Below are positions 59,167 through 64,000 of a stretch of 64,000 nt of DNA, one piece after another. The position numbers were made by a program, and so were the translations under genes. Position 1 is the first letter of the stretch, and each line of letters begins with the position of its first letter. Under the pieces are notes generated by a model. The model saw only the letters and a program-made list of their open reading frames with translations, was not told where the DNA came from and ran no database searches. This stretch comes from Duganella guangzhouensis (GTDB lineage Bacteria; Pseudomonadota; Gammaproteobacteria; Burkholderiales; Burkholderiaceae_D), in contig NZ_WKJK01000006.1 in assembly GCF_009674535.1 (NCBI RefSeq), forward strand, positions 343,556-407,555. Reading direction: 5' to 3'.

Positions 59167-60219
59167 TTAAGGTTTGTCGCCGAGGCGGGTGATCATTGAC
59201 ATCACTGCCTGCATCTGCGGTGCATTGCGGGTGACGAAGGAATCAGCGGGGTGATCGCCGTTCGAATAGCCCCAGAAGTCCCAGCAGCCGCGCGGATTGA
59301 AAGGCACGCCCTCCGATGCATGCGCCTGGGGATACAGTACGATCAGTCGGTTGTTATCGGCGATTTCGTTGTAGCCGACGTGTGCGTAAAAGCTATCTTT
59401 GATCGCGGAGGCTCCCTGATGGCAGCCGTGGAAGGCCACATGCACTGCGCAGCCTCCATTGCGACAGGCATCCGGCACATACACCCAGCCGTCGTCGTCC
59501 ATGCTGGCGCGAAAATCCTGCGCGAACACTTTCTGGTTGAAGCGGATGAGCGTGCCGGCCGGGGTGCTGCTTGCCGGCGCGGTGCGGTCCGGATATAGGT
59601 GGCGTAGCAACTCGTGCGCCTGCATAAACCCGCAATTATTGATGTAGGGCGAGGCCGTTGCAGAGCAGCTCTGGTCATGGACGTCGCTGGTGATGAAGGC
59701 ATGGCCGGCGTCTGGGACTTTCACGTACTTGATTTGCGACGGTGCGGCGCCGGCAGACTCGTAGTACGCTTGGACCTGATCAACGACGATGGTCTTGACC
59801 GTATCATCTTTGCCGCCGCTGAATATATACACCCGCTGCCGCTTCAAGTTGTCAACGCCGTCGATCTTGCCGCCGTCCGCGAACGCGCGTGCCAACATCC
59901 ACGAGCGATCCGCGCTGGCGGCCACCTCGGCCGAGAACGGTGTCATGCAGGTCGCCGTCGCATTATCGAGCGTACCGATGGCGGCGTAGGTCAGGGCGCA
60001 CGCGAACGGTCCTGCCGCCACCACGCCGACCCCGCTGATCCGGCTGGAAAACACCGTGGCCAGCTGAGCCGCCATGAAGCCGCCGGACGAAATGCCGGAG
60101 ACGGTGGTCTGGTCCAAACGGGCCCCCAGCGCCGGCAGAGATTCCGTCCTGGCGGATGCCGGCAGTGAGGCGGCGAAGGCGACGCATATCATTGTTGCTG
60201 CACAAATGAGTCGTTTCAT
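59167..60219 (-). CDS. extracellular short-chain PHA depolymerase-like esterase (type 2 catalytic domain)
   Basis: A 350-residue secreted alpha/beta hydrolase. A signal peptide (MKRLICAATMICVAFAASLPASA) is followed by the nucleophile motif GISSGGFMAAQ, the FSGGKDDTV segment with the Asp, DAGHAF with the His and a Cys-rich C-terminal part (ACRNGGCAVHVAFHGCHQG). These are the marks of type 2 short-chain-length polyhydroxyalkanoate depolymerases, which hydrolyse extracellular PHB; related esterases act on other polymers. No polymer-binding domain is present. ATG 60219 follows AGAGGAATCAAC. The host also makes PHB (phaA-phaB at 10-12 kb). Confidence 0.88.
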   Translation of the reverse strand: MKRLICAATMICVAFAASLPASARTESLPALGARLDQTTVSGISSGGFMAAQLATVFSSRISGVGVVAAGPFACALTYAAIGTLDNATATCMTPFSAEVAASADRSWMLARAFADGGKIDGVDNLKRQRVYIFSGGKDDTVKTIVVDQVQAYYESAGAAPSQIKYVKVPDAGHAFITSDVHDQSCSATASPYINNCGFMQAHELLRHLYPDRTAPASSTPAGTLIRFNQKVFAQDFRASMDDDGWVYVPDACRNGGCAVHVAFHGCHQGASAIKDSFYAHVGYNEIADNNRLIVLYPQAHASEGVPFNPRGCWDFWGYSNGDHPADSFVTRNAPQMQAVMSMITRLGDKP

Positions 60220-60298
60220 GTTGATTCCTCTGTTGTATTAGATAGATTCCCTGGCTAGGCCATCTGGCGCCGCCCGCTTGGAGAGCGGCGCCACCGGT

Positions 60299-61930
60299 TC
60301 ACGTGCCCAGCAGCCGACGCAGGTTGTGCAGTTGGGGCAGACCTGCACCAAAGCGGTTGTCGCTGTCGGACAGTGACACCGGCGAGCACAGCAGCTTTAT
60401 AAGGCGGAACAGCGCCGTCACCCGCGTCGGCCCACGCGGACCGAAATAGCCCGCGAGCGCTGGATCGCTGAGCAGCAACGCCGCCAAGCCGGCAACGTGC
60501 GGTGCCGCCATTGAGGTGCCTGAGTCGGAGGCATAGCGGTTGCCTGGCACGGTCGAGACGATGCCGACCCCGGGGGCACACACCGCCACCTGTGGCCCGA
60601 AGCAGGAGAACTGCGGCGAGAAGAAGCCATCCTGGGTTTCCGAACCCGCCACGACTTGGCTCTGCTCCCAGGTGTCGAGCGGTAATGCGTGGCGCATGCC
60701 CAGCGCTGAAACCGCCAGAACATAGCGCGACTGCGCCGGATACTGTACCGGACCACCGGAGTTGCCTGCTGCGACAATTACCGCCACGCCGGCATGGGCT
60801 GCCTCAATCAGCTTTTGCTCAACCGCTTCCGATATCTGCGGCGCTCCCAGGCTCAGGTTGACCACGTCGATCTCATGGTCGATGCAGTAATTCAGCGCTT
60901 TGACCAGGGCACTGAACTGGCCGCCGGGGAAGATCTTCAACGCGTGGATTTCTGCCTCCGGTGCAAAGCCGCGCATGGCGCCCGCTTCCGGGCTAGCACC
61001 CTGGTCCAGGCGGGCGCCGATTACGCCGGCACAATGTGTGCCGTGGCCGATACTGTCCTGGCGCCAGCTGTTAATATCACCGCCGTCGGTCAGGTCAATG
61101 CCGCTTCTGACGTGCTCCAGGAACGGGTGGCTGGCGTCAGCGCCGGAATCTACGATGGCCACCTTGACTCCCTTGCCACCGTGGCCTTGAGTCTCCGGTG
61201 TGAGGCCCATCAGACGCTGGCCCCAGCCGTAGGCGGCGACCGGCGGCACATCGGGGTTGGGTTCGTTCAGCGGGGTGACGATCACCAGATTGGGGGCGGC
61301 CGAATCAAGGGTGACGCGGTGCAGGAACTTGTTCCAGTAGCCGTTGAGCGGACGCACGAACAGCGTGCGCACGGGCTCCTCGCGTAATTGGGTCAGTTGC
61401 AGCCGCACTTGGCCACGGGCATCGGTCGAACCGGTGGCAGCTGGCCCGTCGGTGACCACCGTCACCGAAGCCTCCGGCACAGGTCGACCTTCCTTGTCAT
61501 GCACGATGATCACCACGTCACGGGCTTGCGGTTCGTCGAACGCGGACTGCGGGTGCAGCGCCGGTGTGGCGTCAACTTCGTGCTTGCGTCCGTAGCTGAG
61601 GGGCAGATCTTCTTCGACGATGACGCGGCCGCCGGCGCTTGCGCGGATCGCATGCGCATGGATCGCATCAATCTCGACAACATAGTGTGCGACCGCCTCG
61701 TCCTCGCTGCTGGATAGGTGATGCGATTGCTTGTGGCCCGGAATCTGCTGGCAGATTTCCACGCCGGGAATCCGCGTGACATGGGCGTGCAGCTCCGCCG
61801 CGCTGGGCGGACGCACACCGGCAGCAGCGGCATGCACGTGACGCCGCGGCGCAATCAAGAATTGACGGCGTTCGCCGGTGACGGGCACGGCGCCCGACGG
61901 GCTGCCGTAATTCGGTGTTCTATCGATCAT
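60299..61930 (-). CDS. subtilisin-type (S8) serine protease
   Basis: A 543-residue protease. The catalytic Asp is in VAIVDSGADASH, the His in GHGTHCAGV and the Ser in GTSMAAPHVAG. An N-terminal region of about 200 residues precedes the catalytic domain and contains an Ig/CNA-like segment (VVIIVHDKEGRPVPEASVTVVTDGPAATGSTDARGQVRLQL). No Sec signal is seen at the N-terminus (MIDRTPNYGSPSGAVPV), so export is unclear. ATG 61930 follows CAGGAGTACATC. It is the second gene of the operon, 87 bases after the repeat-protein gene. Confidence 0.92.
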   Translation of the reverse strand: MIDRTPNYGSPSGAVPVTGERRQFLIAPRRHVHAAAAGVRPPSAAELHAHVTRIPGVEICQQIPGHKQSHHLSSSEDEAVAHYVVEIDAIHAHAIRASAGGRVIVEEDLPLSYGRKHEVDATPALHPQSAFDEPQARDVVIIVHDKEGRPVPEASVTVVTDGPAATGSTDARGQVRLQLTQLREEPVRTLFVRPLNGYWNKFLHRVTLDSAAPNLVIVTPLNEPNPDVPPVAAYGWGQRLMGLTPETQGHGGKGVKVAIVDSGADASHPFLEHVRSGIDLTDGGDINSWRQDSIGHGTHCAGVIGARLDQGASPEAGAMRGFAPEAEIHALKIFPGGQFSALVKALNYCIDHEIDVVNLSLGAPQISEAVEQKLIEAAHAGVAVIVAAGNSGGPVQYPAQSRYVLAVSALGMRHALPLDTWEQSQVVAGSETQDGFFSPQFSCFGPQVAVCAPGVGIVSTVPGNRYASDSGTSMAAPHVAGLAALLLSDPALAGYFGPRGPTRVTALFRLIKLLCSPVSLSDSDNRFGAGLPQLHNLRRLLGT

Positions 61931-62017
61931 GATGTACTCCTGTGCACAGCACTGAACCTGCAATGGGTGAAGGAAACCGCCGGCCGCCGGCATCGTCGCG
62001 CGGGGCCGGCGCGAAGC

Positions 62018-62749
62018 TTAGTAGCCGGTCTGGATAAACGACGGGCTGGCCGAGAACGGCAGCAGCGCAGCGCCTTGGCCCGCTAGATTGCCGACAGTGG
62101 CCAGCGCCGGCTGGCCAAATACTTCAGCGGCCTTGTTGCCCAGCAGTGGCGCCAGCTTACTCAGCGCAGCGCCGACCGGATGGTTACCCAGCTGGCTGGT
62201 CAGTACCGACAGCACCGAGCCCACGGTGTGGTAGCCGGCGTTGTTGGCGATGCCCGGCGCGGCCTGGACGATAGCGCCGGTGATCGGGCTGTGCACGATC
62301 TCGGACACCACGTGACCAGCCTTGCTGACCAAGTCGCCTAGGACGCCCTGCGGCGCTAGTTGTGGACCGGCCGAGAACGGGATCAGATGCGACAGGTTGC
62401 TGACCACGCCACCGATCTGTGCGCCGGTGTTGCCATGGCCGAAGATGCCGCCGATCGCGCCGCCCACCGTGGGAGCGAGATGGCCAACCAGGTCGCCGAA
62501 GAAGCCCTGCGGCGCCAGCTGCGGGCCGGCCGAGAATGGGATCAGGTGCGACAGATTGCTGACCACGCCGCCGATCTGTGCGCCGGTGTTGGCGTGGCCA
62601 AGCAGACCACCGAGGGCACCGCCCACAGTGGGGGCCAGATGGCCGACCAGGTCGCCAAAGAAGCCTTGCGGAGCAAGCTGGACTGGCGCCGCGCCCAGAG
62701 GTACCTGACGGACGATGTAGGAAGTTGGGTAAACCTGATGATTGATCAT
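62018..62749 (-). CDS. glycine-rich protein with 53-residue tandem repeats, first gene of the hydrolase operon
   Basis: A 243-residue protein. Residues 25-77 and 78-130 are two near-identical copies beginning LAPQGFFGDLVGHLAPTVGG and ending SNLSHLIPFSAGPQ; a diverged third copy begins LAPQGVLGDLV at 131. Each unit has a GG-rich hydrophobic core (GGALGGLLGH) of the kind seen in glycine-zipper membrane peptides and bacteriocins. No Sec signal is present. ATG 62749 follows CTGGAGTCATC. I do not recognise the family. The protein could be structural, membrane-inserting or a secreted scaffold. Confidence 0.72.
   Translation of the reverse strand: MINHQVYPTSYIVRQVPLGAAPVQLAPQGFFGDLVGHLAPTVGGALGGLLGHANTGAQIGGVVSNLSHLIPFSAGPQLAPQGFFGDLVGHLAPTVGGAIGGIFGHGNTGAQIGGVVSNLSHLIPFSAGPQLAPQGVLGDLVSKAGHVVSEIVHSPITGAIVQAAPGIANNAGYHTVGSVLSVLTSQLGNHPVGAALSKLAPLLGNKAAEVFGQPALATVGNLAGQGAALLPFSASPSFIQTGY
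62360..62677 (-). repeat. two 159-bp direct repeats within the glycine-rich gene
   Basis: Units 62519-62677 and 62360-62518 are near-identical in DNA as well as in protein, pointing to recent duplication or gene conversion. Confidence 0.9.
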
Positions 62750-63018
62750 GATGACTCCAGAATGAAAGAAGAAAACGGCACAACGGTCGCGGTGCCGCGT
62801 CACGCCGGGTGAATCATTTAATTCCTTACCGGCAAAGCCATTCTGGTTGCCTCGCCCCCCCTATCGCCATTCGGCAAATGCTGTATGCGCTCACCGCTAC
62901 TGAAAGAATCATTGCATCTTTACAAATTTTTAAAATAAGTAATGTTTACTTTATGGCATTGCCAGATAGATAATTGACTGCCGTTTCTGCACTGAAACTC
63001 TCAGTGGGTGAGGCGGAG
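62750..63018. promoter_or_regulatory. divergent promoter region of the hydrolase operon and LuxR-type regulator
   Basis: A 269-base spacer that turns AT-rich at 62905-62950 (ATTGCATCTTTACAAATTTT, then AAAATAAGTAATGTTTAC). It must contain the operon promoter reading left and the regulator promoter reading right. I cannot assign -35/-10 pairs with confidence. Confidence 0.4.
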
Positions 63019-63309
63019 ATGTCGTCGATCTATTCCGAAAAGTGCCCAGTGATGGCAGCGGTTGTAGGCGGCCTTGCGGGCAATTCCACAGGAGTTGGCA
63101 TGCATTTGACTGCAAGGGAAAACGCTGTATTAGCATTGATTGCGCACGGCTCGAGTGACCGGGATATTTCCGGCGCGCTTCGTGTAACGCTGGGTACTGC
63201 CCGCAAGCATCGCGAAAACATCCAGCAAAAACTGAACGCCGGCAAAGCGGCGTTATTGGTGTGGCACTACCTTCGTCTCCATCCCGGCGAACTTAAAAAA
63301 AGCCGATAG
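63019..63309 (+). CDS. LuxR-type HTH regulator (first HTH)
   Basis: A 96-residue protein with a LuxR/FixJ-type HTH at about residues 28-85 (LTARENAVLALIAHGSSDRDISGALRVTLGTARKHRENIQQKL). The start at ATG 63019 follows GTGAGGCGGAG; an upstream TTG at 62974 is possible. No receiver or autoinducer domain is present. It is divergent from the eight-gene hydrolase operon, so it is a candidate regulator of it. It ends just after a run of seven A residues (63295-63301), beyond which a second LuxR-type HTH follows in the -1 frame. Confidence 0.75.
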   Translation: MSSIYSEKCPVMAAVVGGLAGNSTGVGMHLTARENAVLALIAHGSSDRDISGALRVTLGTARKHRENIQQKLNAGKAALLVWHYLRLHPGELKKSR

Positions 63310-63341
63310 CGCCCGCGCCGCACGAATTCTCACCGCAGGAG

Positions 63342-63539
63342 TTGAGGGTGCTGCAATTGCTTAGCTGCGGCAAGAGTGACAAGCAAGTGGCCAAATCGCT
63401 GGGCCTCAGCGACCTGACGGTGCGGACCTACCGAACCAAGCTATTCAAGAAAGCCAATGTCTCCAACATCTGCGCTCTGCTCTACCGTGCTTATTGCGAG
63501 CAATGGATTACTTGGTCGGAAAGCGAGCCTGATGATTAA
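63342..63539 (+). CDS. second LuxR-type HTH (own gene or frameshift extension)
   Basis: This encodes RVLQLLSCGKSDKQVAKSLGLSDLTVRTYRTKLFKKANVSN, a full LuxR HTH whose first helix (FSPQELRVL) begins upstream of any good start codon. The frame is open from 63297, overlapping the end of the previous gene. TTG 63342 and GTG 63348 are the only starts, and both cut into the HTH. A -1 slip on the seven-A run would join both HTH regions into one protein of about 175 residues. Confidence 0.55.
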   Translation: MRVLQLLSCGKSDKQVAKSLGLSDLTVRTYRTKLFKKANVSNICALLYRAYCEQWITWSESEPDD

Positions 63540-63873
63540 CATTAGGCAGGCAAATAGAAAAAGCCCCGAATACGGGTCCAGGCTAGGACGCCTGAATCTG
63601 CTTGTGTACTCAATCCCACGCAAAATCCAGTTTTTCTTTGATGCTCCAATGGTTTACTTGAACAACCTGAGTTGTTTTGTTGCACAAGCTGCGGGGAGGA
63701 ATCCCGACCAAGCTGCACTACTGTCCCGGCGAACGAATGCCCGGTTCCGCGGCAGTTCCATGGCGCGTAGCCATAAAGAAAGGAATGTCATTTGAGATTG
63801 ACACCGCGCTCTTAGAAACCTCGGCTTCTAATGAGCGCTCTATCAGCTATCGATTGCGCGCATCGTCACCTCT
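63540..63873. other. spacer without a convincing gene
   Basis: Short frames overlap each other and lack start signals. I see no RNA gene or clear repeat. The stretch lies between the LuxR-type genes and an IS21-family left end. Confidence 0.4.
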
Positions 63874-64000
63874 TGTTAAGTTGCACTGAAATCTGACCCA
63901 CCTTTCCCACGAATTTGCAACGGAATCTGACCCACGTTAGTAGCACAATTCCCCCTGTCTTTTCGGCAGGAGATCGGAGTGATCGACGTGGCATTGCTAG
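63874..64000 (+). mobile_element. left end of another IS21-family element, cut by window edge
   Basis: It begins TGTTAAGTTGCACTGAAATC, aligning base for base in spacing with the left ends at 49076 and 54178. Repeated GAAATCTGACCCACC and GAATCTGACCCACG words follow. The istA start (GTG at 63979, IDVALL) is the same as in the other two copies, with a diverged leader in between. The rest lies outside the window, so it may be a full autonomous copy. Confidence 0.8.
63979..64000 (+). CDS. istA: IS21-family transposase IstA, 3' truncated by window edge
   Basis: Seven codons are visible (GTG, then IDVALL), preceded by GGAGATCGGA. They are identical in protein to the start of both deletion derivatives. 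Assignment rests on this and on the flanking IS21 left end. Confidence 0.65.

Noticed and set aside
62322..62708. Plus-strand repeat frame with Cys-rich translation over the glycine-rich gene
   Set aside because: Antisense reading of the 159-bp repeats; the minus-strand gene has the proper start and operon place.

Overview
The window reads as chromosome of a GC-rich betaproteobacterium, most likely an Oxalobacteraceae member (Massilia/Duganella/Janthinobacterium-like). This rests on the gene set and protein character (phaA-phaB for polyhydroxybutyrate, minCDE, hemA-prfA-dsbB-prmC, metR/metE, gshA, a TniA/TnsB-type transposon trace and IS21), not on a marker gene, so the family placement is an inference.

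Layout. Positions 1-24.9 kb are ordinary housekeeping and metabolic genes: a 5'-truncated beta-ketoacyl-ACP synthase III, a MocR regulator with an AhpD-like protein, a CPA2 antiporter coupled to a periplasmic binding-type protein, 2,4-dienoyl-CoA reductase, small conserved proteins, proline iminopeptidase, phaB and phaA (with a perfect FNR-type site upstream of phaA), divergent metR/metE, minCDE, an orphan OmpR regulator, hemA, prfA, dsbB, prmC, and a response regulator/kinase pair. Positions 25.0-38.1 kb are one gene, a giant (about 4360 aa) Ig-repeat, RTX-type surface protein probably exported by type I secretion. From 38.3 to 47.0 kb are gshA, a histone-deacetylase-like amidohydrolase, a serine hydrolase, an AraC regulator, a Fur-box-controlled PepSY/flavodoxin reductase and a chemoreceptor.

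From 47.2 kb the sequence becomes accessory and less GC-rich. It holds a HipBA toxin-antitoxin pair and then a 5.5-kb segment bounded by two copies of the same 475-bp IS21 deletion derivative. Outside these lie 18-bp inverted sequences that look like ends of a TnsB/TniA-type transposon. Inside the segment are an IstA/patatin chimera, an Abi_2-family protein and two adjacent paralogous HEPN-motif proteins, with a 9-copy hexanucleotide repeat upstream of the HEPN pair. This looks like a mobile defence or toxin island.

From 55.5 to 62.7 kb lies an eight-gene minus-strand operon with strong Shine-Dalgarno sites or coupled starts throughout. In order of transcription it encodes a glycine-rich protein with 53-residue repeats, a subtilisin-type protease, a PHA-depolymerase-like esterase, a helical protein of unknown function, a GH19 chitinase/endolysin-like enzyme, two unrecognised membrane proteins and a small protein. 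A LuxR-type regulator region, possibly joined by a frameshift into a double-HTH protein, is divergent from it. This cassette and the HEPN pair are the two best candidates for an undescribed system. The window ends inside the left end of another IS21-family element.
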